DNA of 64,000 bases from Hyphomicrobiales bacterium (GTDB taxonomy: Bacteria > Pseudomonadota > Alphaproteobacteria > Rhizobiales > Rhizobiaceae). The DNA is taken from the NCBI GenBank assembly GCA_011087605.1, contig JAALLE010000003.1, forward strand, positions 1-64,000. Reading direction: 5' to 3'. Positions 1-9,306 of the stretch are shown here, one piece after another. Under the pieces are notes generated by a model, which had not been told where the DNA came from, made no database searches, and saw only the letters and a program-made list of their open reading frames with translations. Position 1 is the stretch's first letter. Each line of letters starts with the position of its first letter. A program made the translations under genes and the position numbers.

Positions 1-17
1 GAATCAAATTGTCGCAC

Positions 18-419
18 CTAATGGCAGCAGAAATAGGGTAGCTGAGTAGTTACTGGTGTTTTATAAGACAGCGTCGAGCCTCCGCCTGACCGTTCGGTGA
101 TGTAGAACCGGATCGGTGCTTCAATGCCAGCTTCAACGCTGGCGTCGAGCATTCGCAAGGCATAATCGTTGCGATAGACACCAACCACCATATTGCCTTG
201 TATCTTGATCTTTCGGCGTTTTGCCCCGGAAGAGGCGCTGGCGCGGGAAACCAGCAGCATTTTTTCTGCTTTCACAGCCGCATTCAATCGTTTGATCATC
301 TTGGCGTATGGGATGTCGGTTTCATATTGCACCCAGCCGACACGGTCGGCCGCAAGACCCTGTGATCCAAACGCGATCATGAATAGTGCCAGTAGTAGCA
401 ATCTCAGACGTGACTTCAT
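18..419 (-). CDS. Exported DUF302-family protein
   Basis: A 133-residue protein with an N-terminal signal peptide (basic MKSRLR, a hydrophobic LLLLALFMIAF stretch, then an Ala-rich cleavage region near residues 22-24). The remainder resembles the DUF302 fold: a D-I-P-Y segment followed by a helix, and a late R-F-Y-I-T-E ... L-S-Y-K-T-P strand pair. The C-terminus after that point is short and ends in Phe-Cys-Cys-His, unlike the longer final helix usual in DUF302, so the tail may be degenerate or divergent. It lies 15 bases downstream of the YeeE transporter gene on the same strand, so the two are probably co-transcribed. DUF302 proteins are often found beside sulfur or redox genes, but no biochemical role is known, and none is assigned here. 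Confidence 0.7.
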   Translation of the reverse strand: MKSRLRLLLLALFMIAFGSQGLAADRVGWVQYETDIPYAKMIKRLNAAVKAEKMLLVSRASASSGAKRRKIKIQGNMVVGVYRNDYALRMLDASVEAGIEAPIRFYITERSGGGSTLSYKTPVTTQLPYFCCH

Positions 420-434
420 CGAATTATCTCCCGA

Positions 435-1616
435 TTACCAAGTGAATTTCAGTTTCAGATTGGACATCAAAGCGCTGCCGCCAAAGGCAAAAATACCCCA
501 CAACCAACCGTGCAGGCTGCCTGAAACAATGCCTCCGAGATAGGCGCCGATATTACAGCCATAAGCAAGGCGGGCGCCATATCCCATAAGAAGGCCGCCA
601 ATCACCGCTGTCGCGGCGTTCTTCCAGCCAATGCGCAATGTCGGCGAGAATTTTCCAGCCAGCGCAGCCGCTGCCATTGCGCCAAATATTATGCCGAAAT
701 TCATGATCGATGTGGAATTGGCAAACACGCTGCGCTCGACGGCAGCCGCGCGCCCCCCACTCCAATAAGGCCAGTTGAGGACATCCACGCCTGAGAAATT
801 TGCGATCTTGGCACCCCACAAGGCAAATCCGGATGTAATGCCCCAGGGTCGGCCAAGGGTTAGAATCGTTGCCACACTGACAAATGCCAAAGCAATAATT
901 CCCAATGTGTGAGACCAGGGACCGCGCAGCCAGTCACCTGATTGGCGCGGTGCTTCAAGATCACCATGTGCCCTCAGTTCAACGTGACGGCTAATCAGCC
1001 AGATTGAGCCGGTTATCAGCACAATCGTGATCACAGCACCAACGGCACCAAACTCCTTGATTAACGAGAAGCTTTCGATTCGAGGCAATCCGCGCCAGGC
1101 CGGTAGATTCCAGGTGCCGATCAGAGATCCGGCAATAAAAGCTGCCAGCGTGATCACCATGCGGGCGCTGCCACCACCGACAGTAAACAGCGTGCCGGAG
1201 CCACAGCCACCACCCAGTTGCATCCCCATTCCAAACACGAAGGCACCAATCATTGCGGTTACCCCAAAGGGTAAAACCCAGGCGCCACTGCGTAGGCCAT
1301 AGTCGGCAAACGGGCCCCCATAGGCGATCAACGGATAGGTGAACAGACAGGCCGCCACCAGAAGCAGCATCTGGGCGCGCAAACCCTGACCACGTTTTTC
1401 AATCACAATGCGCCGCCATGCTGCGGTAAAGCCGAATGCGGCATGGTAGAGACCGAACCCGGCGACAACGCCGATCAAAACCGCAATGACATAGCGCAGA
1501 CCACCATGCGGATATGTGGCCAAGCAAGTCAGGGCGATCGCCAGCAAGGCCATTGCAAGCACGTTTCTGGCAGGGAAAACGCCGTTATTGATGCCCATTT
1601 GGGCGGTATTTGACAT
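435..1616 (-). CDS. YeeE/YedE family sulfur-compound transporter
   Basis: A 393-residue, highly hydrophobic inner-membrane protein of the YeeE/YedE (TsuA) family, whose studied members import thiosulfate. The two hallmark cysteine motifs are present: Gly-Gly-Gly-Cys-Gly-Ser-Gly around Cys138 and Tyr-Gly-Cys-Asn-Ile-Gly around Cys354. In the family these line the path and relay the sulfur ion. The length fits the full two-repeat version. The gene starts at ATG 1616 and is followed 15 bases later by a DUF302 gene. Its upstream region, shared with a divergent TPR gene, carries a perfect 18-bp palindrome. No TusA-like or rhodanese partner gene is adjacent. Thiosulfate as substrate is inferred from the family. 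Confidence 0.85.
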   Translation of the reverse strand: MSNTAQMGINNGVFPARNVLAMALLAIALTCLATYPHGGLRYVIAVLIGVVAGFGLYHAAFGFTAAWRRIVIEKRGQGLRAQMLLLVAACLFTYPLIAYGGPFADYGLRSGAWVLPFGVTAMIGAFVFGMGMQLGGGCGSGTLFTVGGGSARMVITLAAFIAGSLIGTWNLPAWRGLPRIESFSLIKEFGAVGAVITIVLITGSIWLISRHVELRAHGDLEAPRQSGDWLRGPWSHTLGIIALAFVSVATILTLGRPWGITSGFALWGAKIANFSGVDVLNWPYWSGGRAAAVERSVFANSTSIMNFGIIFGAMAAAALAGKFSPTLRIGWKNAATAVIGGLLMGYGARLAYGCNIGAYLGGIVSGSLHGWLWGIFAFGGSALMSNLKLKFTW

Positions 1617-1630
1617 GGTTTCCTGGTCCT

Positions 1631-1679
1631 TGAACCGAAGTTCACGGTGTCATTAACCTTTCTGCCACATATGTGGCAG
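1631..1679. promoter_or_regulatory. Two inverted repeats in divergent promoter region
   Basis: The 180-base gap between the divergent YeeE and TPR genes contains a perfect 18-bp palindrome, CTGCCACATATGTGGCAG, at 1662-1679. A second inverted repeat, TGAAC-cgaa-GTTCA, lies at 1631-1644, 13-15 bases upstream of the YeeE start. The position suits an operator for a dimeric repressor or activator acting on YeeE, the TPR gene, or both. No T-run follows either arm set, so a terminator is unlikely. The regulator is not recognisable in this window. Confidence 0.5.
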
Positions 1680-1796
1680 GACCAAAGTCAAAAAATGCGG
1701 CATTTCCTTCACACAAATGTCACGAGGGTTTATTTGCCGATTGGGTCCGCAAAATGTTGTCTGGCTTCAACAAAACCTTGTTGAGGCCACCGCCCA

Positions 1797-3230
1797 ATGA
1801 CCACACGCGAAGATATTTTTGGCTGTCCCGTCACCATGGCAGGCACAGGCGATATGATGGCCTGGAACCAGACTCAGCTGGCATTTCTGGCACATGCCGC
1901 TGCCACGCCCGACCATCTCGGCAAAACCATCTCCAGCGATCCCGGTTTCGCCTTGCCTATCATTTGCAAGGGTCTGTTTTCTCTGTTGCTGGGCCGCCGC
2001 GAATTGAGCGACGTGGCCATAGAGGCTGAACAACAGGCCCGCGAACTGATTAAGCAAACCCCGGTCACTCAACGTGAAATGGAGTTTCTGGGTGCTCTTG
2101 CCGACTGGAACCGGGGATCTCCGAAATCTGCCGGCGATCGCCTCGATCGGCTTGTGTTGGAAAATCCGCAGGATGCGCTGGCAATGAAACTGGTGCAGGC
2201 CATTCGCTTCGTGTTGGGCGACGCCGTCGGCATGCGCTCTTCAATTGAATCCGTCATCCCACATTTGACTTCAGACGACAAAGCCTATGGCTATGCACTG
2301 GGTTGTCATGCGTTCACGTTGGAAGAAACCGGTGAATATGCGCTGGCTGAACGCATTGGACGACAGGGGGTTGTGCACTCACCCGATGACGCGTGGGGAC
2401 TGCATGCGGTGGCCCATGTTTATGACATGACCAATGATACCAAAGCCGGACTGGATTGGCTGACAAACCGCACCGAGGCATGGGCACATTGTAATAATTT
2501 CCGCTATCACGTCTGGTGGCACATGGCCCTCATGCATCTCGATCGGGGAGAAATAGATGCAGTTTTTTCTCTTTATGACCAGCAAATCCGTAAGGATCAG
2601 ACCGACGATTATCGCGACATTTCCAATGCTGCTTCGCTGCTGTCGCGGTTGGAACTGGAGGGACTAAATGTCGGCAACAGATGGGAAGAATTAGCCAACC
2701 TGTCTGAGTGTCGCACCCAGGATGGGTGCCTGGCATTTGCTGATCTTCACTACATTTTGTCGTTGATCGGTGGAGATCGAAAACCAGCCGTCTCCAATCT
2801 TCTGGCCCGCATGCGCAAGGATGCAGCCTCGGAAGCCAATGAGATGGACCGGATTATGAAACATCCTGGCCTGTCGATGGCGCAAGGACTGGAAGCCTTT
2901 GGAGAAGGCAATTTCACCCAGGCATTTCAGCATATGGCGGGTGCCCGCGATGCGATGCAAACCATAGGTGGCAGTCACGCACAAAGAGATGTGTTTGAAC
3001 GTCTGACAATTGAAGCGGCCCTTCGTGGCGGGTATTTAGATGCTGCGGAACGTTTTTTGAAGGCGCGCACCGATAAGCGGGCTGGCAGGATGGACCGCTT
3101 TGCCGCATTGCGAATTGACGAATTGACGAATTGGCGCGTTGTCGCGGCGACCGCTTTGATGCGCAGATCATTCCGGCAGAATGAATATGCGAACTTTTGG
3201 TTGCGCAATGACGTAAATGGCGGCATCTGA
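1797..3230 (+). CDS. TTC38-like tetratricopeptide repeat protein
   Basis: A 477-residue soluble protein without signal peptide or membrane segments. The central part shows TPR-like helix pairs, such as Tyr-Ala-Leu-Gly-Cys-His-Ala-Phe and the Asp-Asp-Ala-Trp-Gly-Leu-His-Ala-Val-Ala-His-Val-Tyr segment, which is characteristic of the TTC38 family found in bacteria and eukaryotes. These proteins have no firmly established biochemical role. The gene ends 33 bases before opgC and could be read through into the opg genes, but no functional link is evident. The ATG at 1797 is the first plausible start. Confidence 0.75.
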   Translation: MTTREDIFGCPVTMAGTGDMMAWNQTQLAFLAHAAATPDHLGKTISSDPGFALPIICKGLFSLLLGRRELSDVAIEAEQQARELIKQTPVTQREMEFLGALADWNRGSPKSAGDRLDRLVLENPQDALAMKLVQAIRFVLGDAVGMRSSIESVIPHLTSDDKAYGYALGCHAFTLEETGEYALAERIGRQGVVHSPDDAWGLHAVAHVYDMTNDTKAGLDWLTNRTEAWAHCNNFRYHVWWHMALMHLDRGEIDAVFSLYDQQIRKDQTDDYRDISNAASLLSRLELEGLNVGNRWEELANLSECRTQDGCLAFADLHYILSLIGGDRKPAVSNLLARMRKDAASEANEMDRIMKHPGLSMAQGLEAFGEGNFTQAFQHMAGARDAMQTIGGSHAQRDVFERLTIEAALRGGYLDAAERFLKARTDKRAGRMDRFAALRIDELTNWRVVAATALMRRSFRQNEYANFWLRNDVNGGI

Positions 3231-3263
3231 ACCACGTTGCGACGAAGATTTGGAAAAGAAAAC

Positions 3264-4538
3264 ATGACCACAACAGCACCACAGAGAACGGTTCGCGATC
3301 CGCGACTCGATTTCTTTCGCGGTTTGGCAATGTTTATCATTTTCATTGCCCACACCCCGAGGGATTTCTGGGCCCTTTGGATACCCGCGCGGTTTGGATT
3401 TTCCGATGCGACCGAAACCTTTGTCTTCTGTTCGGGCATGGCATCGGCCATTGCTTTTGGAGCGATTTTTCAAAAACGAGGCTGGTTGATGGGGACTGCC
3501 CGCATCGTCAATCGGGTGTGGCAGGTCTATTGGGCACATATCGGCCTTTTCTTTGCGATTTTGCTGCTTGTGACAAGTTTTGATCAGGCCGGGATTTTTA
3601 CCAGTGAATACTGGCAGCGCTCCTACGTTGGCTCACTCAATCTGAAACACTTTTTTACCAAGACGCCCGATCTCATCATTGGATTGTTTACGTTGAGCTA
3701 CGTGCCCAACTATTTTGATATCCTGCCGATGTATCTGGTCATTCTGGCAATGATCCCGATTGTGATGGGCCTTTCGCGGATATCTCTTTGGGCGGTCGCA
3801 GCTTTTGTCGTTGGTGTCTGGCTCACCGCCAATCTGGAGCTCTTTGGAGCCGTCCCCTACAATTTTCCTGCAGAGCCGTGGTCCCAACGCAATTGGTTTT
3901 TTAATCCGCTTGGCTGGCAATTGGTGTTCTTTACGGGCTTTGCCTTTATGCGCGGCTGGATCAAACCGCCGCCGGTTGAAAAGAAATACATCTACCTGGC
4001 AATAGGCATTGTTCTGGTTTCGTTGCCGTTTGCCTATTTTCGCATCTACAACGCTCGCCCGAGTTGGCTGCTCTATACTGAGCTGAGCCCCTGGTTCAAG
4101 GAACAACGGGCGCTGTTGGCACCATTGATTGGCAAGACAGAATTTGGTCTTTTTCGCTATATTCACTTCCTGGCAACCGCCTATCTCGGCTGGGTTGCGG
4201 TTGGCCCGTTGGGGTCACGGCTCAAAAACTGGGGCAGTGCGCAGATCGTTGTCAATACGATACGAAAAGTCGGACAACAGTCGCTGGCTGTTTTCGTTTG
4301 CTCGCTGGTCATCGCGCAGATCGTGGGCATGGGATTCAAGATGCTTGGAACCCATTGGGCAATCGTGGCGCTTGGAAATCTGATCGGATTTGCCGGATTG
4401 ATTGCCGTGGCCTTTTCGGTCGCCTGGTTCAAATCTCAACCGTGGCGGCAACAAAAAGTGAGCGCACCTGCCTCAACATTATCGCAATCGGGCAGTTCAA
4501 CCATGCCGTTGGGCGTACCGGCAAGGAAGATTGATTGA
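3264..4538 (+). CDS. opgC: OpgC-type acyltransferase for periplasmic glucans
   Basis: An integral membrane protein of 424 residues with about ten hydrophobic segments. It opens with Arg-Asp-Pro-Arg-Leu-Asp-Phe-Phe-Arg-Gly-Leu-Ala, the conserved start of the OpgC/acyltransferase-3-like family, where a conserved His (in Phe-Ile-Ala-His-Thr) follows in the first helix. OpgC adds succinyl groups to osmoregulated periplasmic glucans, making them anionic. The ATG at 3264, preceded by a GGAAAAGAA purine run, is preferred over an upstream TTG at 3237. The gene leads directly into opgG (4-base gap) and opgH, forming a C-G-H operon. Similar opgC-containing opg clusters occur in Rhodobacter and relatives. 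Confidence 0.88.
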   Translation: MTTTAPQRTVRDPRLDFFRGLAMFIIFIAHTPRDFWALWIPARFGFSDATETFVFCSGMASAIAFGAIFQKRGWLMGTARIVNRVWQVYWAHIGLFFAILLLVTSFDQAGIFTSEYWQRSYVGSLNLKHFFTKTPDLIIGLFTLSYVPNYFDILPMYLVILAMIPIVMGLSRISLWAVAAFVVGVWLTANLELFGAVPYNFPAEPWSQRNWFFNPLGWQLVFFTGFAFMRGWIKPPPVEKKYIYLAIGIVLVSLPFAYFRIYNARPSWLLYTELSPWFKEQRALLAPLIGKTEFGLFRYIHFLATAYLGWVAVGPLGSRLKNWGSAQIVVNTIRKVGQQSLAVFVCSLVIAQIVGMGFKMLGTHWAIVALGNLIGFAGLIAVAFSVAWFKSQPWRQQKVSAPASTLSQSGSSTMPLGVPARKID

Positions 4539-4542
4539 GGCG

Positions 4543-6114
4543 ATGATCAACAGGCGTACACTATTGAGTTTGATCGCTGTGGCTGGCGGTGCCGCGCTTC
4601 CTGTGGGCAGCGCGTGGGCTGGTTCCGGCGATCAGTCCGCGTCTATCCCCGAAACGGAGCCACCGGCAACACCGGTACAATTGGGCAAGGCGGAGGCTTT
4701 TTCCAAAGACAATTTGCTTATGATGGTGCGCCAGATTGCCGACAAAGACTATGTTGCGCCGGCGAAAATCCCGCAGCCCTGGGTAGATATGAGCTACGAT
4801 CAATACCGGGGCATTCAGTTCAACCCGGATTCCGGACTTTGGAAAGACACAGACCTGCCATTCAACATGGAGTTTTTTGCGCCTGGCCTGTATTTCCCAA
4901 CCGCCATTTCGATCTCGGTCGTTGATGGGGATACCAGCCGCCCGGTGCTGTTTTCAAAAGATGTGTTTCGATATGCCCATCTGGTGCCGGACCTGCCGGT
5001 GGACGATACGCTTGGCTATGCTGGATTTCGAGTACGAACAACGATCAATGACCCGGTTCGCAAAGACGAATTCGTTGTGTTCCAGGGAGCGAGTTATTTT
5101 CGAGCTGTAGGCAAGGGGCAGATCTACGGCCTTTCTGCCCGCGGTTTGGCCATTGATACAGGCGAGGCCAAAGGCGAAGAGTTTCCCGATTTCCGTGCGT
5201 TTTGGATTGAAGGGGTTGCTCCGGGTGCCAAAAACTTCACGGTCCATGCCTTGCTGGATTCTCCAAGCGTTAGTGGGCTGTACACGTTTAACATCACCGC
5301 CGGTCCAACGACCGAAATGGATGTCGAGGCGGTGCTTTTTCCGCGCGTCACTCTCAACCATGTGGGCATCGGTGCTGAAACCAGCATGTTCCTGTTTGAT
5401 GAGACCAACCGACACCGGTTCGATGATTTTCGCCCGGCAGTTCACGATTCCGATGGCCTGCTGATCGAAAATGGCGCAGGCGAGACGTTGTGGCGCCAAT
5501 TGGCCAATCCGTTGACCCTGCAGGTCTCCAGCTTTGTCGATGATAATCCAAAAGGTTTTGGTTTGATGCAGCGGCCCCGTGAGTTTGCCGACTATGCAGA
5601 CCTGGAGGCTCATTATCATAAACGTCCCGGGCTGTGGGTTACCCCCGGTGAAGGATGGGGCAGGGGGTCGGTATCCCTTGTCGAAATTCCCGCTGATCGG
5701 GAAATATATGACAATATCGTCGCTTATTGGCGTCCGCGCGATCCGATGGAGCCGGGTTCAGAGCACCGTTTCACCTATCGGTTGACCTGGTGTGAAGACC
5801 CGCCGATTACGCAAAAATTACCGCGCGTTTTGAACACACGGATGGGCAAGCGTTTTGCTGGCGGTCGACTGGTGACGATCGATTTTTCAGACGCGGATAT
5901 TCTGCCCGAAAAACTTGAAGAATTGTCACTTCATGTCAGTTCCAACCGGGGAAAGGTCAGTCCCGGTATCGTACAGCGCAATCCGCGGACCGGTGGTGTC
6001 CGTTTGGCTTTCACTTTCTATCCCAAAGACCTGACATCAATTGAACTGCGCGCCCAGTTGATGAAGAATGGCAAGATGGCCTCTGAGGTCTGGCTTTACA
6101 GGTGGACCGCATGA
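4543..6114 (+). CDS. opgG: Periplasmic glucan biosynthesis protein OpgG/OpgD (Tat-exported)
   Basis: A protein of about 523 residues of the MdoG family, which acts in the periplasm on the nascent beta-glucan backbone. The N-terminus reads Ile-Asn-Arg-Arg-Thr-Leu-Leu-Ser-Leu followed by a hydrophobic stretch and an Ala-x-Ala site: a twin-arginine signal, as in E. coli OpgD rather than Sec-exported OpgG. The body has the family hallmarks, including Tyr-Asp-Gln-Tyr-Arg-Gly-Ile near residue 88 and the Arg-Ala-Val-Gly-Lys-Gly-Gln-Ile-Tyr-Gly-Leu-Ser-Ala-Arg-Gly segment. ATG 4543 lies just after the opgC stop; a TTG at 4531 is an alternative. It overlaps opgH by an ATGA. Whether it acts as OpgG or OpgD cannot be decided from sequence. 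Confidence 0.88.
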   Translation: MINRRTLLSLIAVAGGAALPVGSAWAGSGDQSASIPETEPPATPVQLGKAEAFSKDNLLMMVRQIADKDYVAPAKIPQPWVDMSYDQYRGIQFNPDSGLWKDTDLPFNMEFFAPGLYFPTAISISVVDGDTSRPVLFSKDVFRYAHLVPDLPVDDTLGYAGFRVRTTINDPVRKDEFVVFQGASYFRAVGKGQIYGLSARGLAIDTGEAKGEEFPDFRAFWIEGVAPGAKNFTVHALLDSPSVSGLYTFNITAGPTTEMDVEAVLFPRVTLNHVGIGAETSMFLFDETNRHRFDDFRPAVHDSDGLLIENGAGETLWRQLANPLTLQVSSFVDDNPKGFGLMQRPREFADYADLEAHYHKRPGLWVTPGEGWGRGSVSLVEIPADREIYDNIVAYWRPRDPMEPGSEHRFTYRLTWCEDPPITQKLPRVLNTRMGKRFAGGRLVTIDFSDADILPEKLEELSLHVSSNRGKVSPGIVQRNPRTGGVRLAFTFYPKDLTSIELRAQLMKNGKMASEVWLYRWTA

Positions 6115-7946
6115 CCATGCATGACACCAAAATGGCCACCCAGATGCCACCACGTGCACCGCTGCCAATGCCGTTGCAGGACTTTTCCAAACCGTTCAGG
6201 GATCCGCAGTCGCGACCCATGATGCAGGTGACGGGAACAAGCTGGTTCAGACTTGCGACATTCCTTCCAGCCGCCGCCACAACCATGGCTCTGGTGGCCA
6301 TCATTATGGATTGGTTTCGAAAGGATGGATTTGTTGCAATCGAAATCGCCATGATGGCGCTGGTTGGCTTTTCAGCCTTCTGGATTGCACTGTCTGTTGC
6401 CTCCAGCACGATCGGGTTGTTCTTTGCCCGCGAAGCCAATGCGGCAAAGGCGGCAAACTCCACCGACGCAATGGATGTGGCGCTTCTCATTCCGGTCTAT
6501 AACGAAGACCCGGATGCTGTTTTTGGCCGATTGCAGGCGATGCGTGAAGATCTGGAAAAATCAACCAGCCATCATCGTTTTGGAATATTTCTACTCAGCG
6601 ATACCCGCGATGAGGCGATCGCGTTTAGAGAGACAAATCTGTTTGATAAAGTCCGTCTTCGGACTGGCAGTAATATCGACGTTTTCTATCGTCGCCGGGA
6701 GCACAATACCGAGCGAAAGACGGGCAACATCCGCGATTGGATTGAATCCTGGGGCGCCGATTGGGATGCCTTCGTCACGCTTGATGCCGACAGCCTCATG
6801 GCCGCTTCCTCAATTCTACGTCTGTCTGACGAAATGGCAGCCAATCAGCAAGCTGGCTTGATCCAGACGGTTCCGCGCCTGATCGGGGCTAATTCGATTT
6901 TTTCACGGGTGCAGCAATTCGCCAACAATATTTATGGTGGCGCTCTGGCGCGCGGTCTTGATCGTTGGTCGGGCAATGAAGGCAATTATTGGGGCCACAA
7001 CGCCATTATCCGTACACGGGCCTTTGCTGCCTGTGCAGGCCTGCCAATCCTGCGCGGCAACGGCGCACTCGGAGGAACCATAAAGAGCCATGATTTTGTT
7101 GAGGCGGCCTTGTTGCGCCGGGCCGGATGGTCGGTTCGCCTGCTGCCGGATCTGACACAATCCTACGAGGAAACTCCGCAGACAATTATCGATTATGTTC
7201 TTCGAGATCGCCGCTGGTGCCAGGGCAATCTGCAACATCTGCGCCTGCTGTTCTCCAGCGGATTTTCAGCCGCGTCCCGCTTTCACATGCTACAGGGCGC
7301 CATGGCTTATATAGCGTCTGTGGTCTGGTTTGGACTGCTGGTTGTTTGGGCGCTGATGGGACGCGGCAAGGAAGAAAGCGTGTTCCGTTATTTTGCCGAA
7401 ACCAATCCACTATTCCCCCAATGGCCGGAAATTGACACGGTCAGCCGCATGGTTGTGCTGGCATTTATGCTGGGCCTGTTATTGACACCAAAATTGATGG
7501 GGATGGCATTGACGGTTTCTCAAGATCCTTCGTTGCTAAAAGTCGGAGGGCCGTTCAGATTCTTCGCCAACGCGCTTTGCGAAATTGTCCTTTCCTTTGT
7601 TCTGGCGCCCATTTTGATGGTCCAGCACGTTTCGGCGGTCACTCGTACCGTGCTGGGGCGGGATACCGGTTGGACACCGCAGAACCGGGGCGGCAACACT
7701 TACAGTTTTGCCATGCTGGCGCGCTTCCACTGGCTGGAAACCGTTGTGGGACTGCTTCTGGTAATTGGTATAAGCGCAGGAATAGTCTCGCTATGGCTGG
7801 TGCCGATTGCAGCCAGCCTTGCCAGCTCTATTTTTATCTCTCACCTGTTCAGCAAAAATCTTTCGAGAAGGTCTGCTTTGGCAGCACTCATGGAAACCGA
7901 AGAGCGGCGGGCGCCCCCTCAGATCATAACCGCCTGTTACGCATAG
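6111..7946 (+). CDS. opgH: Glucan biosynthesis glucosyltransferase H
   Basis: A 611-residue inner-membrane GT2 glucosyltransferase that polymerises UDP-glucose into the beta-glucan backbone of osmoregulated periplasmic glucans. Visible are two N-terminal membrane helices, the GT2 start Leu-Leu-Ile-Pro-Val-Tyr-Asn-Glu-Asp, the metal-binding Leu-Asp-Ala-Asp-Ser motif, and the processive-enzyme motif Arg-Arg-Trp-Cys-Gln-Gly-Asn (QxxRW equivalent), followed by several C-terminal membrane helices. The ATG at 6111 overlaps the opgG stop (ATGA) with an AGGTGG ribosome site five bases upstream, so it is preferred to GTG 6102. It is the last gene of the opgCGH run and is followed by a convergent gene 15 bases on. 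Confidence 0.92.
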   Translation: MTMHDTKMATQMPPRAPLPMPLQDFSKPFRDPQSRPMMQVTGTSWFRLATFLPAAATTMALVAIIMDWFRKDGFVAIEIAMMALVGFSAFWIALSVASSTIGLFFAREANAAKAANSTDAMDVALLIPVYNEDPDAVFGRLQAMREDLEKSTSHHRFGIFLLSDTRDEAIAFRETNLFDKVRLRTGSNIDVFYRRREHNTERKTGNIRDWIESWGADWDAFVTLDADSLMAASSILRLSDEMAANQQAGLIQTVPRLIGANSIFSRVQQFANNIYGGALARGLDRWSGNEGNYWGHNAIIRTRAFAACAGLPILRGNGALGGTIKSHDFVEAALLRRAGWSVRLLPDLTQSYEETPQTIIDYVLRDRRWCQGNLQHLRLLFSSGFSAASRFHMLQGAMAYIASVVWFGLLVVWALMGRGKEESVFRYFAETNPLFPQWPEIDTVSRMVVLAFMLGLLLTPKLMGMALTVSQDPSLLKVGGPFRFFANALCEIVLSFVLAPILMVQHVSAVTRTVLGRDTGWTPQNRGGNTYSFAMLARFHWLETVVGLLLVIGISAGIVSLWLVPIAASLASSIFISHLFSKNLSRRSALAALMETEERRAPPQIITACYA

Positions 7947-7961
7947 AACCATTCGAACCCG

Positions 7962-9086
7962 TCAGTGGCGCAAACCCAGACGGTTACGACCAAACTGATC
8001 TCGCACCCGTTGCATGATGTCGACGTCCAACTGCAGGAGAATATGGATGATGTCGATTGGAATCCAGTTTTCCCGAATTTTGCCTTCGTGATGTAGGTAA
8101 AAATCCATTACCCGCATTTCCGTTTTGCGGCCGGTGACTCCACTGCCGAACAGACCACCACCGCGATTTTCGGCAACCACGCTTGGCCAGCCGCCAGTCA
8201 CCGAATAGGCTCCGTCGCCAATTTGAATGTAGTGCCCGGCGTTAGACATTGTGCCGGTTTCAGCCTCTTCATTGATAATTGATTGGCCCCCCTTGCGCCC
8301 CGGCCAGAAGAGCCGAAACGGCAATTGATGAAAGTCGACGAAGCCTTCCAACCCCCTGGTCGTGCCGATGCCGGACGGGCCGTACCACATCATTTTTTGA
8401 TGCCAATGCTCCTTTTGCGGCATGTTGATCAGGCCGTCGCGGCCCTTCATTTCATCATCATTATATTCGCTGAGGCTTTTGTGCATTGCCAATGTCTGAG
8501 CAATGGAAGCCAGACCTTGGTCCATATCCTGTTCTCTCATGACCAGACCATCGCAGGTTATCGGGCCCATCCAGCGGCCTTCTGAACCCCAACTCGGGGC
8601 CAGCGGCCAGAAACCGGCTTGGCGGATGACGTCAAGCACATCCCACAGACATGTTGAGCCGGTAATTTTGCCATCTCGTACAGTGTGGATTTCGCCATAA
8701 CGGATAAACAGAGGCTGCCCGGTAGCAGGTATTTCCAGCCAGTCCTGTTTGAACGTGCCGCAATAATGTCCCATGCAAGCGACCATGTCATGTTCCTCAC
8801 CGTGGCGATTGCGATATCGCCCCCCAATCATGATTTCATCACGCCTTTCAATATCCGGCAGACAATTTTTCAAAGGTCCCCACACCGTCTCGGCAACCGA
8901 TTTGGTGCCTTTGATTTCATTCATGGGATGCGAGCCCCGCCAGTCCACATCAGCTAAATAATAGCGCGCCAAAGTGTCGTTCAATTGCTCAATTTTGCAT
9001 TCGGCGATTGCGTTCATCGCCTCTCGAACAAGCTGTTTATTGGCAATATTTAGCGCCTGTGGAGTGCTAAGGCAGCTATTTTTCAT
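7962..9086 (-). CDS. Tandem SnoaL-like (NTF2-fold) protein
   Basis: A 374-residue protein that appears to contain two SnoaL/NTF2-like domains in tandem. The first half has Asp-Val-Asp-Trp-Arg-Gly-Ser-His-Pro and a closing Gly-Glu-Ile-His-Thr-Val-Arg-Asp-Gly-Lys-Ile strand. The second half has Trp-His-Gln-Lys-Met-Met-Trp-Tyr-Gly-Pro and ends with Phe-Tyr-Leu-His-His-Glu-Gly-Lys-Ile-Arg-Glu-Asn-Trp. SnoaL-type folds include cyclases, isomerases and hydratases; the reaction here is unknown. It is divergent from the ABC importer genes and shares with them the operator at 9148-9163, so it belongs to the same regulon. A second tandem-SnoaL protein (16491-17489) and a single-domain one (13647-14192) lie in the same cluster. 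Confidence 0.75.
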   Translation of the reverse strand: MKNSCLSTPQALNIANKQLVREAMNAIAECKIEQLNDTLARYYLADVDWRGSHPMNEIKGTKSVAETVWGPLKNCLPDIERRDEIMIGGRYRNRHGEEHDMVACMGHYCGTFKQDWLEIPATGQPLFIRYGEIHTVRDGKITGSTCLWDVLDVIRQAGFWPLAPSWGSEGRWMGPITCDGLVMREQDMDQGLASIAQTLAMHKSLSEYNDDEMKGRDGLINMPQKEHWHQKMMWYGPSGIGTTRGLEGFVDFHQLPFRLFWPGRKGGQSIINEEAETGTMSNAGHYIQIGDGAYSVTGGWPSVVAENRGGGLFGSGVTGRKTEMRVMDFYLHHEGKIRENWIPIDIIHILLQLDVDIMQRVRDQFGRNRLGLRH

Positions 9087-9147
9087 CTTAATTTCAACCT
9101 ATTGAGAGAGATGTGAAGCAAAATTGAATCTGTATTCATAATAATCG

Positions 9148-9163
9148 TTGCATACGTATGCAA
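9148..9163. promoter_or_regulatory. Perfect palindromic operator, copy 1
   Basis: The sequence TTGCATACGTATGCAA is a perfect 16-bp palindrome with a central CG, as in LacI-family operators. It sits 62 bases upstream of the SnoaL start (minus strand) and about 145 bases before the binding-protein gene (plus strand). The identical 16-mer recurs at 14255-14270 before the HpsN-like gene. I saw no third copy in the window. The cognate regulator is not encoded nearby. Confidence 0.7.
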
Positions 9164-9306
9164 TAAGTGTTTGTCTTATAGCAGAACGGAGAACTTGTCG
9201 CGCTGTTTATCAAATGGCGAGAGAAGTTTTTGGTCATGGACCTTCGTTTTGCGCGCGAGGAAATCTTGAGACGTGGATCGTCTCAAACTCTAGGGAGAAA
9301 ATAAAC

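Noticed and set aside
3237-3263. TTG start for opgC, nine codons upstream
   Set aside because: The ATG at 3264 has a purine-rich site at proper distance and gives the conserved OpgC N-terminus.
4954-5619. Long minus-strand frame of 221 codons
   Set aside because: It is fully antisense to opgG, which has a signal peptide and family motifs; no ribosome site and no recognisable protein features.
9148-9306. GTG-type start giving a 465-residue binding protein
   Set aside because: It would begin inside the palindromic operator and bury the signal peptide; ATG 9307 has a good ribosome site.
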